A DNA stretch of 35,874 nucleotides from Bordetella parapertussis (GCA_945911685.1 CAMEAW010000017.1:1-35874); one strand, 5' to 3'; shown: positions 8,733 to 19,000, counted from the stretch's first letter. Program-made: numbers and translations. Notes: a model not told the origin generated them from the sequence alone.

Positions 8733-9059
8733 TTATACCGCTTCAAATAGCTGGCGTTTGGCTGCGATGTGGTGGTGGTTTTGAGTGCGATCTTTATGTT
8801 GAATAATCTTGCGATCAATTTTATCGACGAGTAAGTCGATTGCGGCATAAAGATTATCAGCCACGGCTTCGCAGTGAATGTCTTTGCCACGGACATGAAG
8901 CGTGATTTCGGCTCGGTGTTTTAAGGGCTCGATCGAGAGCATGACTTGGATGTCAATCACGTGATCAAAATGACGCAGAACGCGTGCGGTTTTGCCGTGG
9001 ATGTATTCACGTATTGCTGGGGTAACGTCTAAGTGGTGACCAATAATGCTTAGGTTCAT
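8733..9059 (-). CDS. hpf: Ribosome hibernation-promoting factor (short HPF)
   Basis: The 108-residue protein matches the short HPF/YfiA family: MNLSIIGHHLDVTPAIREYI at the start, KHRAEITLHVRGKDI in the middle, and a YAAIDLLVDKIDRKI helix followed by a basic His/Lys/Arg tail. It binds the decoding region of idle ribosomes and promotes inactive 100S dimers in stationary phase. The gene is the first of an apparent hpf-ptsN-hprK-rapZ-rlpA series. Normally rpoN precedes it; here lptB does, 199 bp away. A Shine-Dalgarno-like GGAG occurs just upstream (minus strand, near 9071). Confidence 0.96.
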   Translation of the reverse strand: MNLSIIGHHLDVTPAIREYIHGKTARVLRHFDHVIDIQVMLSIEPLKHRAEITLHVRGKDIHCEAVADNLYAAIDLLVDKIDRKIIQHKDRTQNHHHIAAKRQLFEAV

Positions 9060-9146
9060 AGCGTACTCTCCAAAGAAGCGAAGGGGTGCGCGGATGCGCG
9101 AAAAGGACGTCTAGGCGGACCTCGGTTTTGAGTGGATAACAGCTTC

Positions 9147-9174
9147 AGTTTAGTCAGATCGCTCAAGAAATCAA
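9147..9174 (-). promoter_or_regulatory. Candidate sigma70-type promoter for hpf
   Basis: On the minus strand TTGATT (9174-9169) and TAAACT (9152-9147) are separated by 16 bp, each matching four of six consensus bases, about 90 nt upstream of hpf. The 199-bp spacer between lptB and hpf otherwise shows no gene: a 62-codon frame inside it has no recognisable similarity and a poor start. Loss of rpoN here would leave hpf needing its own promoter. This is a weak pattern match. Confidence 0.3.
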
Positions 9175-9258
9175 GCGGCAAAGGCACATTTATGTCACTT
9201 AAAAGACACATACTTTGAGCGGAGTTGCGCGGGCGCAAGCTCAAGCCTGAAAAGGGAA

Positions 9259-10050
9259 TTACATCTTGAAATGCTCGCCTAAGTAAACCTTGCGCACTGA
9301 GGCGTCATTAATGATGTCTTCGGGCTTGCCAGTGGTGAGGACTTTGCCCTCACTGATAATGTAGGCGCGGTCGCAAATCCCTAAGGTTTCGCGAACGTTG
9401 TGGTCGGTAATTAAGACCCCAATGCCTCGGCTTTTCAGAAAACGTACGATTCGCTGAATTTCGATCACGGCGATGGGATCCACGCCGGCGAAGGGCTCGT
9501 CGAGCAAAATAAAGCGCGGGCGCGTGGCCAGCGCGCGCGAGATCTCAACCCGACGTCGCTCGCCGCCCGAGAGTGAGAGTGCACTATTGCGCCGAATGTG
9601 GGTGATTTGAAGCTCTTCGAGCAGCGAGTCGAGCTGCTGTTCGATCATTGTTTTTGAAAACTTTTTACCGTCTTGGTCGATTTGAAGCTCAAGCACGGCG
9701 CGAATGTTTTCTTCAACGGTCAGGCGTCTAAATACCGAGGCGTCTTGTGGCAGGTAAGAGACGCCTCGCCTCGCACGTTGATGAATCGGCATGCTGCTGA
9801 TCGAGATGTCGTCGATCTCGATTCGACCGGCGTCTGCCGCAACCAGACCCACGATCATATAAAAGCTAGTGGTTTTGCCCGCGCCGTTTGGACCAAGCAG
9901 GCCCACAACTTCGCCGCTATTGACCGAGAGCGACACGTCTTGCACTACCATGCGTCCGCCGTACGACTTACGCAGACCTGTGGCGCTCAGGCGCCCGGGG
10001 GTCAGTTGTTCATTGGGTGTTGTAGAGCCTACGTCGTTTGCTGTTTGCAT
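9259..10050 (-). CDS. lptB: LPS export ABC transporter ATP-binding protein LptB
   Basis: LptB is the cytoplasmic ATPase that powers LPS extraction by LptFG and transfer along the LptC-LptA bridge. The 263-residue protein has Walker [10 protein letters not shown] (53-61), the Q-loop region with YLPQDASVF, the ABC signature [10 protein letters not shown], Walker [14 protein letters not shown] and the switch His in [10 protein letters not shown]. The frame extends to 10182, but ATG 10050 is preferred: it lies 11 nt after the lptA stop and the upstream 44 codons overlap lptA in another frame. Residues 1-20 form a short non-conserved leader. It ends the kdsD-kdsC-lptC-lptA-lptB series. Confidence 0.97.
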   Translation of the reverse strand: MQTANDVGSTTPNEQLTPGRLSATGLRKSYGGRMVVQDVSLSVNSGEVVGLLGPNGAGKTTSFYMIVGLVAADAGRIEIDDISISSMPIHQRARRGVSYLPQDASVFRRLTVEENIRAVLELQIDQDGKKFSKTMIEQQLDSLLEELQITHIRRNSALSLSGGERRRVEISRALATRPRFILLDEPFAGVDPIAVIEIQRIVRFLKSRGIGVLITDHNVRETLGICDRAYIISEGKVLTTGKPEDIINDASVRKVYLGEHFKM

Positions 10051-10061
10051 GTGACCAAAAA

Positions 10062-10775
10062 TTAAGGGCGAACGGACGGCGCGGGTTGGCGCCGGGTGTT
10101 CGCGGCAGGTGCCGCGGCCGCTGGCTTCGCAGGCGTGGGGCTTGGGGTGATGACGGGCAGGCCAGCCTCTTTTGCTTTGCACTCTGCCACGGCCGCATCG
10201 GCCCGTGCGCGAGGTTGTGCAACTGAACGTACGCGCCCGCCCGCGTTGGCAGAGTCGGGGCCAGAAAACGCCTCGTAGATATCGGTTTTTTGACTGTAAC
10301 GCACACGTTCACCGCTGACCGTGTCGAAGTGCTGTCCACAAATGTAGCGTGTGACCACCGCTTGGCCAATTAAGTCAAAGGTTTCAGTTTTGCCGTTGTA
10401 CTCAGCGCGTACGCCGACCCCTTCGAGCACTTCATAGACTTCGGGGCGGACTTGTCGAATAAAAACGCGTTTGCCAGGTTTGACAGTACCGGTGCCATAT
10501 TGAAAACCTTCAGCATCTTCGCGTAACTTCAGAGCATCTGCGTTCATGGTCATGAAGCCGCGCGTCATCACGACATTGCCAGCGAAAGTGCTTTCGCGCT
10601 TGGAGTCGTCAAAATGTAAGGTGTCAGACAAAATCATCGTGCTGGGCTCTTCTTGCGGTACCAGCGCAGCGGTTGAAGAGGGTTTTTTTTGCGCCTGAGC
10701 CACGCCGAGCACGGCACACAGACCCAGCGCTAACCACAAGCGAATGAAGCGGTGAAAATAAGGGGCAATGGTCAT
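10062..10775 (-). CDS. lptA: LPS transport periplasmic protein LptA
   Basis: LptA forms the periplasmic bridge carrying LPS from LptC to LptD. The 237-residue precursor has a cleavable signal (cleavage near AQA, about residue 28) and an OstA-type beta-jellyroll domain (about 45-180) with [44 protein letters not shown] and [14 protein letters not shown]. The last 50 residues are Pro/Ala-rich and contain one Cys. It overlaps the lptC stop by 4 nt and precedes lptB by 11 nt, so the three are co-translated. Identification is firm from motif and synteny. Confidence 0.95.
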   Translation of the reverse strand: MTIAPYFHRFIRLWLALGLCAVLGVAQAQKKPSSTAALVPQEEPSTMILSDTLHFDDSKRESTFAGNVVMTRGFMTMNADALKLREDAEGFQYGTGTVKPGKRVFIRQVRPEVYEVLEGVGVRAEYNGKTETFDLIGQAVVTRYICGQHFDTVSGERVRYSQKTDIYEAFSGPDSANAGGRVRSVAQPRARADAAVAECKAKEAGLPVITPSPTPAKPAAAAPAANTRRQPAPSVRP

Positions 10776-11389
10776 CGTTTGGGCCGTGTGGCAGCAGGTT
10801 CAGTGGTGTCAGTTTTGTCTTTTGGTGCAACTTCAACATCGGTTGATTTAAACACGTCTAGCTCTTGTGTGGCATTGTTATAGCGCATGCCGGTGCCACT
10901 CATGCGCGAGCGGCCGCTTGTCGCGACGGCAGGCAGGTCGGTGTAGGCGAGGTCTTTTTTGATCAACATGGTCACTTCGTCGCTTCGAAAGTTTAGCGGT
11001 TGGCGTTCAGCATCCGCAAGCCTCAGTAACACGGCGTCACCTTTCATGATGATACGATCCCCTTCGTCAAACACGGTGGCCGTGCGCGAGGTGGCAATGG
11101 TGAGGGGGTTATCGGCCTTCAGGCCGAACGCGCGTGGCCGAATGACATCATAGGATTTGTCATCTGGAAAATGCTCCATCAGGTCGCCTTCGAGCCGATG
11201 GATCACCAGGCCGTTCTCGTCGGTGCGCACCAAAACAATCTTTGTAGCCCAGTGATCACGCTCGTGTGTCAGCCTGACAGGGGGGTCGATATCAACCGCA
11301 CGTTGAGAGTAATCGGCGGCCCACCAAGTGCCCATCACCAAAGAGGTGAGGATCACCAGCGAGACAATAATTGCAAAACGTTCTTTCAT
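10772..11389 (-). CDS. lptC: LPS export protein LptC
   Basis: The 205-residue protein has one N-terminal transmembrane helix (about 4-25) and a periplasmic LptC/OstA-like jellyroll with VLVRTDENGLVIHRLEGDLMEHFPDD, GDRIIMKGDAVLLR and MSGTGMRYNNATQELDVF. It docks onto LptBFG and hands LPS to LptA. The C-terminal 25 residues are charged and not conserved. It starts 10 nt after kdsC and overlaps lptA by 4 nt. Confidence 0.94.
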   Translation of the reverse strand: MKERFAIIVSLVILTSLVMGTWWAADYSQRAVDIDPPVRLTHERDHWATKIVLVRTDENGLVIHRLEGDLMEHFPDDKSYDVIRPRAFGLKADNPLTIATSRTATVFDEGDRIIMKGDAVLLRLADAERQPLNFRSDEVTMLIKKDLAYTDLPAVATSGRSRMSGTGMRYNNATQELDVFKSTDVEVAPKDKTDTTEPAATRPKR

Positions 11390-11399
11390 CGTTGAGCCT

Positions 11400-11999
11400 T
11401 CACTGTACCGGCCCCGAGCCTAACAGCCCAGGCTGAAAGAATGCCCCCAGGCGCTGCTGGGCCGCCAAAATAAGATCGCAACACTCGCGGGCAGCCCCAT
11501 GGCCGCCGCGCCGCTCGGCCACCCAGTGTGCCGCTTGAATGATGTAGGTGGGCGCATCGGGCACCGACGCTGAAAACCCAGCACGCTGCATCGCGGGTAG
11601 GTCAATCAGGTCGTCACCCATAAAACCCGTTTGCTCGAGCCCGACACCGTAGCGCATGCAGAGCTCGGTCAAGACGGCTCCTTTATCGCGCACGTTTTGC
11701 ATCACCGCCCCTAAGCCTAACTCGGCAGCGCGCCGGGCGATGATCGGGCTTTCGCGGCCAGTCACCAGAGCCACTTGAATGCCGCTGACCGCCAGCATTT
11801 TTAGGCCATGACCATCGAGGGCATTGAAGCGCTTGAGGGTTTCGCCATGCTCGGTGTACCAAAGACCTGCGTCTGTGAGCACGCCGTCGACATCGAAGAC
11901 CATGAGTTTGAGCTTTTCAAGGCGCAAGCGCACAGAGGGCTCGAGCCGAGCCAGAAGCAAGGCCTCGGCGGGGTGAACAACCAAAAGGGGGCGTTTCAT
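11400..11999 (-). CDS. kdsC: 3-deoxy-D-manno-octulosonate 8-phosphate phosphatase
   Basis: KdsC hydrolyses Kdo-8-phosphate to Kdo, needed for the inner LPS core. The 199-residue HAD enzyme has motif I VFDVDGVLTD (D36 and D38), motif II LVTGR, the motif III Lys in VRDKGAVL and motif IV FMGDDLIDLPAM. It lacks a cap domain, as expected for the tetrameric KdsC type. It lies 13 nt after kdsD and 10 nt before lptC, the conserved kdsD-kdsC-lptCAB arrangement. Confidence 0.96.
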   Translation of the reverse strand: MKRPLLVVHPAEALLLARLEPSVRLRLEKLKLMVFDVDGVLTDAGLWYTEHGETLKRFNALDGHGLKMLAVSGIQVALVTGRESPIIARRAAELGLGAVMQNVRDKGAVLTELCMRYGVGLEQTGFMGDDLIDLPAMQRAGFSASVPDAPTYIIQAAHWVAERRGGHGAARECCDLILAAQQRLGAFFQPGLLGSGPVQ

Positions 12000-12012
12000 A
12001 TTTTGCGCAATC

Positions 12013-13020
12013 CTAGATCACTTTTGCGGCCATCAAGTCATGCATATGCACCGCACCCGACAGCACGCCGTCGTCTTGACAGACCAACATATGGTTGAGC
12101 CGATGCGTGTCCATAATCAGAGCGGCATCTACTGCCAGCGCCTCGGCGCTGATGTGTCGCGGACCGAGTGTCATGCCAGCGGTGACAGTGAGCGCACGAA
12201 TATCGCCTTCACGCTCAATCAGACGGCGCAAGTCACCGTCGGTAAATATCCCTAAGACTTTGCCCTGCGGGTCTAGCACCGCCGTCATCCCCATGCCTTT
12301 GCGAGACATTTCTTCAAGCGCTTCAGACATGGTTGCCGTGGCAGAGACTGTTGGCAAGTCTTTGCCGCTGCGCATCACGTCGGATACGCGGGTCAGGAGC
12401 TTGCGGCCGAGCGCGCCACCCGGGTGAGAGCGCGCAAAATCTTCGGGGCCAAAACCGCGTGACTGCAGACAAGCCACGGCCAGTGCATCGCCCATCGCGA
12501 GTGAGGCCGTCGTGCTAGACGTGGGTGCTAAGTTAAGCGGGCAGGCTTCTTGCGCGACACCGATATCGAGGTGGACTTCGGCCAGACGGGCGAGCTCGGA
12601 CTGCGAGTTGCCGGTGAGGGCGATCACCTTGACCCCCAAGCGATGCGCAGCGGGCAAAATAGACAGCACCTCTTGCCCAGTGCCCGAATACGACAAGGCC
12701 ACCAAGAGGTCTTGCGCTCCGATCATCCCGATGTCGCCATGCACGGCTTCGGCGGCATGTAGAAAAAAGGACGGCGTACCGGTTGAGGCCAGCGTAGCGG
12801 CAATTTTGCGCGCGATATGACCGGTTTTGCCCAGACCGCAGACAATCACGCGCCCCTTGCAGGCGAGCATCAGCTCGACGGCCTGCACAAACTCAACGCC
12901 TAGTCGCGCTTTGAGTGCCAGAATCGATTGGGCCTCGAGTTCGAGCGTTTGCCGGGCAGAGGCTAGGGTCGCCGAGTGATTAAGCGATGTTGGTGGCAGT
13001 CGTGAATCTGAACGTGTCAT
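12013..13020 (-). CDS. kdsD: D-arabinose 5-phosphate isomerase
   Basis: KdsD converts ribulose-5-phosphate to arabinose-5-phosphate, the precursor of Kdo. The 335-residue protein has a SIS domain (about 45-185: VCGLGKTGHIARKIAATLASTGTPSFF, HGDIGMI, ALSYSGTGQEV, CPLNLAPTSSTTASLAMGDALA) and two C-terminal CBS domains (about 210-270 and 278-335). The His in SHPGGALG is conserved in the family. It heads the Kdo/Lpt series and is divergent from apt, with 119 bp between the two start codons. Confidence 0.97.
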   Translation of the reverse strand: MTRSDSRLPPTSLNHSATLASARQTLELEAQSILALKARLGVEFVQAVELMLACKGRVIVCGLGKTGHIARKIAATLASTGTPSFFLHAAEAVHGDIGMIGAQDLLVALSYSGTGQEVLSILPAAHRLGVKVIALTGNSQSELARLAEVHLDIGVAQEACPLNLAPTSSTTASLAMGDALAVACLQSRGFGPEDFARSHPGGALGRKLLTRVSDVMRSGKDLPTVSATATMSEALEEMSRKGMGMTAVLDPQGKVLGIFTDGDLRRLIEREGDIRALTVTAGMTLGPRHISAEALAVDAALIMDTHRLNHMLVCQDDGVLSGAVHMHDLMAAKVI

Positions 13021-13083
13021 GGTCTGAGTTTAAACGGTTCGGCACACGGTTGGGGCGCCGCTAGCGTATTCTATGGGTCTGTG

Positions 13084-13130
13084 CATAATTTAGTATGCGT
13101 GACGTTTCCTACCGATTTTTGACTGCGGAG
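13084..13130 (+). promoter_or_regulatory. Candidate -10 element and ribosome-binding site of apt
   Basis: CATAAT at 13084-13089 matches the -10 consensus in five of six positions, but no good -35 is visible at the right distance. GGAG at 13127-13130 lies 9 nt before ATG 13140 and decides that start over an in-frame ATG at 13095, which has no such site and directly overlaps the presumed transcript start region. Confidence 0.35.
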
Positions 13131-13139
13131 TGCTGTTTG

Positions 13140-13691
13140 ATGATTACGCCAATCCCCTACCAAGACCCCCAAGAGCTGGTGCGTGGGCTCATCCGTACGG
13201 TGCCGGATTGGCCAAAGCCAGGGGTGATGTTTCGGGATATCACACCCATGATGCAAGATCCGCGTGCTTTTCGCGCACTGATTGATATGTTTGTGTACCG
13301 ACATATGCGTAATCGGCTCGATGCGGTGGTGGGCATTGATGCCCGAGGGTTTATTTTTGGCAGCGCGTTAGCCTATGCCTTAAACGTTGGCTTCGTACCC
13401 GTGCGCAAGCAGGGTAAGTTGCCGTTTAAGACTGTCGCGCAGCCTTATTCGCTCGAGTACGGCGATGCCACCGTTGAAGTGCATGAAGACGCGATTAAGC
13501 CCGGCCAGCGCGTGTTACTGGTGGATGACTTGGTTGCGACTGGGGGCACCATGCTCGCGGCCATTAAGTTGTTGCAACAACTTGGGGGTAATGTGGCTGA
13601 GGCCGCGGCCGTTGTTAACTTGCCTGCCCTTGGGGGCTCGGCGTTGATTGCTCAAACCGACACGCCATTTTTTAGCGTCTGTGAGTTTTAG
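13140..13691 (+). CDS. apt: Adenine phosphoribosyltransferase
   Basis: Apt salvages adenine with PRPP to AMP. The 183-residue protein has [20 protein letters not shown] near the N-terminus, [30 protein letters not shown] and the PRPP-binding loop [20 protein letters not shown] 13140 was chosen over 13095 because of the upstream GGAG and normal family length. It stands alone, divergent from kdsD and convergent with ilvA. Confidence 0.96.
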   Translation: MITPIPYQDPQELVRGLIRTVPDWPKPGVMFRDITPMMQDPRAFRALIDMFVYRHMRNRLDAVVGIDARGFIFGSALAYALNVGFVPVRKQGKLPFKTVAQPYSLEYGDATVEVHEDAIKPGQRVLLVDDLVATGGTMLAAIKLLQQLGGNVAEAAAVVNLPALGGSALIAQTDTPFFSVCEF

Positions 13692-13737
13692 GGTAAGTGG
13701 TGCACGGTCGGCTTGATGCCCCAGGCCCTGGCGCACC

Positions 13738-13765
13738 GGTGTTGATCGGTGCACTGATCAACGCC
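13738..13765. terminator. Inverted repeat between the convergent apt and ilvA stops
   Basis: GGTGTTGATC (13738-13747) and GATCAACGCC (13756-13765) form a 10-bp stem with one T-G wobble around the 8-nt loop GGTGCACT, which itself holds the palindrome GTGCAC. The position between two convergent genes suits a bidirectional terminator or transcription barrier, but there is no T-tract on either side, so intrinsic termination would be weak. Confidence 0.4.
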
Positions 13766-13785
13766 TGACCTAGCGCAGCGACCTG

Positions 13786-15294
13786 CTACAAAAATAACTT
13801 GTAAACAGGATTGTCAGTTTCATTAAAGTGCGGGTATCCGACCTCGTCTAAAAAGGCTTTAAAGGCCTTTTTACTGCCGTGCGGCACTTGCATCCCAATC
13901 AGGACCTGACCGTAGGCGGCGCCTTGGTTGCGGTAATGAAACAGGCTGATGTTCCAGTCGGGCTTCATCGATTGAAGAAAACGCGTCAAGGCCCCTGGGC
14001 GCTCTGGAAACTCGAACCGGTATAACAACTCATGATCGGCTAACGCCGAGTGCCCGCCGACCATGTGCCGTAAATGGGTCTTTGACATTTCGTCGTGGGT
14101 GAGATCAAGCGTGGCAAAGCCGTGCTTACGAAAGTTTTTTGCGATGCGCTCGGGTTCGGTGGCGTCTGCGACTTGAATCCCGACAAAGACGTGCGCTAAG
14201 CGTTCGTCTGAAATTCGGTAGTTAAATTCGGTCACGCTGCGGTCGCCGACTAAGGCACAAAAGGCGCGAAAGCTACCTCTCTGCTCTGGCATCGTGACGG
14301 CGAAGATCGCCTCGCGCGCTTCGCCGACCTCGGCGCGTTCGGCGACAAAGCGTAAGCGGTCAAAGTTCATGTTGGCGCCGCAGGCGATGGCGACCAGGGT
14401 TTTGCCCTGAAACTTGTGCTCAAGCGCGTACTGTTTGGCGCCGGCCAACGCCAACGCTCCAGCGGGCTCAAGCACGCTGCGCGTATCTTGAAATACGTCT
14501 TTGATCGCGGCGCAGATTGCATCGGTATCGACCACTACAAAATCATCGACGTACTCGCGCACTAGGCGAAAGGTTTCGACGCCCACTTGCTTGACCGCCG
14601 TGCCGTCAGAAAATAAGCCAACCTCGGCCAAGGTGATGCGGCGACCCGCGCGCACGCTTTTCACCATGGCGTCTGAGTCAACGGATTGAACACCAATGAT
14701 TTTGATGTCGGGGCGCAACTGTTTGACGTAAGCGGCGATGCCACTGATTAAGCCACCACCACCAATTGCCACAAAAATCGCGTCAATCGGCCCGGCATGC
14801 TGGCGCAGGATCTCCATGCCGATGGTGCCTTGACCAGCGATCACGTCAGGATCGTCAAACGGATGAACGAAAGTCAGGTGATGTTTTTTTTCAAGAATGA
14901 GTGCATGGGCATAGGCATCGCTAAAGCTATCCCCGTGCAAAACCACCTGCGCGCCTAGTGCGCGTACTGCGTCAATTTTGACCGCAGGCGTGGTGGTGGG
15001 CATCACAATGGTGGCTTTACAGTCTAAGCGTTGCGCCGAAAGCGCCACCCCCTGTGCGTGATTGCCTGCCGACGCCGCGATGACCCCGCGTGCGAGGTTC
15101 GCTCGCGGCAAATGTGCCATTTTGTTGTAGGCACCACGCAGTTTGAAGCTAAAGACTGGTTGGGTATCTTCGCGTTTGAGCAGGATGGTGTTGCCAAGGC
15201 GCGCTGATAATTGGGGGGCTAGATCAAGCGGAGTTTCAATCGCCACGTCATACACTTTAGATGTCAAAATGCGTTTCAGATAGTCGATATTCAT
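13786..15294 (-). CDS. ilvA: Threonine ammonia-lyase, biosynthetic (long form with two ACT-like domains)
   Basis: IlvA deaminates threonine to 2-oxobutanoate, the entry to isoleucine. The 502-residue protein has the PLP-binding Lys in FSFKLRGAYNKM (about K51), ASAGNHAQGVALSA, the phosphate-binding GGGGLISG and an S/C-type C-terminal catalytic end near CGANMNFDRLRF. From about residue 325 two ACT-like regulatory domains follow (AIFAVTMPEQRGSFRAFC; LYRFEFPERPGALTRFL), the sites of isoleucine inhibition and valine relief in the family. A TTG at 15309 extends the frame, but ATG 15294 has AAGGA 4 nt upstream and is preferred. Confidence 0.97.
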   Translation of the reverse strand: MNIDYLKRILTSKVYDVAIETPLDLAPQLSARLGNTILLKREDTQPVFSFKLRGAYNKMAHLPRANLARGVIAASAGNHAQGVALSAQRLDCKATIVMPTTTPAVKIDAVRALGAQVVLHGDSFSDAYAHALILEKKHHLTFVHPFDDPDVIAGQGTIGMEILRQHAGPIDAIFVAIGGGGLISGIAAYVKQLRPDIKIIGVQSVDSDAMVKSVRAGRRITLAEVGLFSDGTAVKQVGVETFRLVREYVDDFVVVDTDAICAAIKDVFQDTRSVLEPAGALALAGAKQYALEHKFQGKTLVAIACGANMNFDRLRFVAERAEVGEAREAIFAVTMPEQRGSFRAFCALVGDRSVTEFNYRISDERLAHVFVGIQVADATEPERIAKNFRKHGFATLDLTHDEMSKTHLRHMVGGHSALADHELLYRFEFPERPGALTRFLQSMKPDWNISLFHYRNQGAAYGQVLIGMQVPHGSKKAFKAFLDEVGYPHFNETDNPVYKLFL

Positions 15295-15416
15295 AAAATC
15301 CTTGGTCAAGCCTAGTCAATGCAAGAGTTATGCGGCGATACGCCACGCGCTCTGAGCCTCGATTATCCCATGCGTTCAATCAAGGATTCCCGTTCAAGGA
15401 GTGCGTGCTGGATTCT

Positions 15417-15965
15417 ATGTTTGCCCTTTTGCTTGAGTGGTTCGCTTTACCGTCGGTTGGGCTGGGGGCGATTTTTGTGGTCAGTGCGTTGGCCGCGACG
15501 ATTTTGCCGTTGGGCTCTGAGCCAATATTTTTGGGCTATCTGGCGTTACAGCCAGAGCTTTTCTGGGCAGCGGTGCTGGTGGCGACAGCGGGCAATAGCT
15601 TGGGCGGCTTCATCACTTATTTGATGGGAGCGGGCGCGCATCTGGCCTGTGATCGCTGGCGGCGACCGCGAGCCGAGGCATTGGCTCCGTCTGTGTCGCA
15701 AAGTCCAGTGCGGTTAGAAACCAGCGCGGGCCCAGCGGACACCGCTGCGAGGTCGTCGATGCCACAAACACGGACTCAGGCATGGGTGCATCGTTTTGGT
15801 GCGCCAATTCTTTTGCTGTCTTGGCTACCGATCGTTGGGGATCCGCTCTGCGCGGTGGCGGGGTGGTTACGTTTGCCGTGGTTATCGTGCCTGATTTTTA
15901 TATTGATTGGTAAGTTCGCACGTTATTTGGTGCTTGGCGGCGCTGTGAGGCTTTTGCTTCTGTAG
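15417..15965 (+). CDS. YqaA-type inner-membrane protein (SNARE-associated/DedA-related)
   Basis: The 182-residue protein is hydrophobic, with membrane segments near residues 8-30, 38-65 and 150-182. The segment SALAATILPLGSEPIFLGYLAL and the later RFGAPILLLSWLPIVGDPLC match YqaA-type DedA relatives. Between them lies a polar, Pro/Ser/Ala-rich loop (about 80-120) longer than I expect for the family. Function is unestablished; DedA relatives handle lipid flipping or membrane homeostasis. ATG 15417 was taken; GTG 15405, 3 nt after AAGGAG, is an alternative, and the frame runs up to 15330. It is divergent from ilvA. Confidence 0.85.
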   Translation: MFALLLEWFALPSVGLGAIFVVSALAATILPLGSEPIFLGYLALQPELFWAAVLVATAGNSLGGFITYLMGAGAHLACDRWRRPRAEALAPSVSQSPVRLETSAGPADTAARSSMPQTRTQAWVHRFGAPILLLSWLPIVGDPLCAVAGWLRLPWLSCLIFILIGKFARYLVLGGAVRLLLL

Positions 15966-16077
15966 CGCCCCTACTGTGGGCAAGGTTGTCTAGCCCCGGG
16001 CTTTGGGGGTATTCCAAACATCTTCACGGCTTCGCTTAAACTAATGCATTAAGGGTAACTGCAAAGATGTATCACCT

Positions 16078-19000
16078 ATGAACGCCCCGTTTGCCAGCCA
16101 TTTATTGAACGCCGAGCCGCTGTCTGATTCTCAGGCACGTTTGCGCGAAATCCCATACAACTACACCTCTTTTTCAGACCGAGAAGTGGTCTGCCGTTTG
16201 TTGGGTGACGATGCCTGGGCGCTGTTGTTCGACTTGCGTGGCGAGCGCCGTACTGGCCGCTCGGCCCGTATGCTCTACGAGGTCTTGGGTGACATCTGGG
16301 TCGTACGCCGCAATCCGTATCTGCAAGACGACCTGCTCGACAACCCCAAAAGACGCAAATTACTCATCGAAGCCCTGCAACACAGGCTCACCGAGATTGA
16401 CAAGCGTCGTGGGGGCGACGATGCCGGACGTGACGAAAAGGTGGCCAATCTGCTTGAGCGCGCGCGCGTGGCGATCAGTGCGTTTGAGCAAGAGTTTGAG
16501 CAGACTAGCCGCTTGCGGCGTCAGGTACAAAAAACATTAGGTCGGCTGACTGCCCGCGATAACATCAAGTTTGACGGTCTGTCGCGCGTCTCACATGTCA
16601 CCGACGCGACCGACTGGCGCGTTGAATACCCGTTTGTGGTGTTAACCCCCGATAACGAAGCCGAGATCGCAGGCTTGGTGCGCGGCTGTATCGAACTGGG
16701 TTTAACGATTGTGCCGCGGGGCGGCGGCACAGGCTACACCGGCGGCGCCATTCCACTGACCTGGCGCTCGGCGGTCATAAATACCGAGAAACTCGACACC
16801 TTGGGCGCGGTTGAACTCATCGCCCTGCCGGGTGTCGCAGACCCCGTCGCCACCGTGCGCGCAGGCGCCGGCGTGGTGACTAAACGCGTTTCAGAAGCGG
16901 CCGAACAAGCGGGCTTTGTGTTTGCTGTTGACCCCACCTCGGCCGATGCGTCGTGTGTGGGCGGTAACGTCGCGATGAATGCGGGTGGTAAAAAAGCAGT
17001 GCTTTGGGGCACCGCCTTAGATAACCTCGCCTGGTGGCGGATGGTGGACCCCGATGGCAACTGGCTTGATGTCACGCGCCTTGAACACAACATGGGCAAA
17101 ATCCACGAAGCTGGGCGAGTCCGGTTTGAATTGCAATGGTCTGACGGCACCGCTCCTGCGGGCGAGCGTCCCTTGCGCACTGAAATCCTTGACGTCGACG
17201 GCGCGGGGTTGCGTAAAGTTGGGCTCGGCAAAGATGTCACCGATAAGTTTTTATCGGGTTTGCCAGGTGTGCAAAAAGAAGGCTGTGACGGCCTGATTAC
17301 AGCCGCACGTTGGGTGTTGCATCGTATGCCTCGCCACACGCGTACGGTTTGCTTAGAGTTTTTTGGGCAGGCGCGTGATTCGATCCCCTCGATTGTTGAA
17401 ATTAAAAACTACCTTGATCAAACTGGTCGCGCGCGTGGTGCGTTATTAGCCGGGCTTGAGCACCTAGATGAGCGCTACTTGCGTGCGGTGGGGTACTCAA
17501 CCAAAAGCAAGCGCGGCGTCTTGCCAAAAATGGTGTTGTTCGGCGACATTGTGGGTGACGATGAGTCGGCGGTAGCTGCAGCCACCAGCGAAGTCGTACG
17601 CCTCGCCAATACCCGCCACGGCGAGGGCTTTATTGCAGTCAGCGCCGAGGCCCGTAAAAAATTCTGGCTCGATCGTGCCCGAACTGCAGCGATTGCGCGA
17701 CACACTAACGCCTTCAAAATTAACGAAGATGTCGTGATACCGCTTGATCGGATGGGTGAGTACACCGATCACATCGAGCGCATCAATATCGAGCTCTCGA
17801 TTCGCAACAAGCTCAAGCTGCTCGATGCCCTCGAAGCAGTGTGCGCGGGTGGGTTACCTGTGGCCAAGCTTGATCGAAGCACTGAAGAAGGCGTGTCGAT
17901 CGAAGAGGCGCTCAACGAGCGTAAAGCGCAGGCCCTTGAGGTACTTGGGCAGGTGCGCCGACGCTGGCGCTGGGTGCGCGACAATCTTGATTTGTCGTTG
18001 CAGCAAGCGCTCGAATCCTTTGCGCTGTATGGTTTGGATACGCTAACCGCGACCGCGCGCGAGCGGCTCAATAGCCAACCCACTGCGCGACTGTTTGACA
18101 TGGCACAAGACCGCAGCCTGCGTATCTCCTGGAAAAGCGAAGTCAAGGCCAACCTGTCGGGCTTGTTCAGCGGCGCAGATTTTGCGCCCGTCATGACTGA
18201 GTTACAGGCCGTTCATGCCCGGGTGTTGAAAAGCCGCGTCTTTGTTGCCCTGCATATGCACGCGGGTGATGGCAACGTGCACACAAACATCCCCGTTAAT
18301 TCTGATGATTATGAAATGCTCGGCGAGGCTAACGCCGTGGTGGCGCGCGTTATGCAAATCGCACGCGATCTTGACGGTGTGATTTCAGGTGAGCACGGTA
18401 TTGGTCTCACCAAGTATGAGTTTTTATCAGAGACCGAGTTAGCGCCGTTTCAGGATTACAAACGCAAGATTGATCCAAACGATCACTTTAACGCTGGCAA
18501 ACTCATGCCTGGGGCCGATTTGCGTAACGCCTGGACGCCGAGCTTTGGTTTGATGGGGCACGAATCCCTCATCATGCAGCAAAGCGATATCGGTGCGATC
18601 AGTCATTCGATCAAAGATTGCTTGCGTTGCGGTAAGTGCAAGCCTGTGTGTGCGACCCACGTGCCACGTGCGAATCTTTTGTATTCGCCGCGTAATAAGA
18701 TTTTGGCAACATCGCTGTTGATTGAGGCCTTTTTGTACGAAGAGCAAACCCGCCGCGGGATCAGCTTAAAACATTGGGAAGAGTTCGAAGACGTTGCCGA
18801 TCATTGCACGGTGTGTCATAAGTGCTACAACCCGTGCCCGGTCGATATTGATTTTGGCGAGGTCTCGATGAACATGCGCGCTGTACTTCGCCGCATGGGC
18901 CATAAATCGTTTAATCCTGGCACCACCGCGGCCATGTTCTTTTTAAATGCCAAAGACCCTGCAACGATCAACGCGACACGGATGGCCATGATTGGCGTTG

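Noticed and set aside
9056..9244. A 62-codon minus-strand frame in the lptB-hpf gap, considered as an rpoN remnant
   Set aside because: Its translation shows no resemblance to the RpoN C-terminus (no RRTVAKYRE-type box), the start codon is TTG without a ribosome-binding site, and it overlaps the hpf start.
16734..17339. A 201-codon minus-strand frame inside the large flavoprotein gene
   Set aside because: It lies opposite the conserved FAD-binding region, has low-complexity Pro/Ser/Thr composition and no ribosome-binding site.
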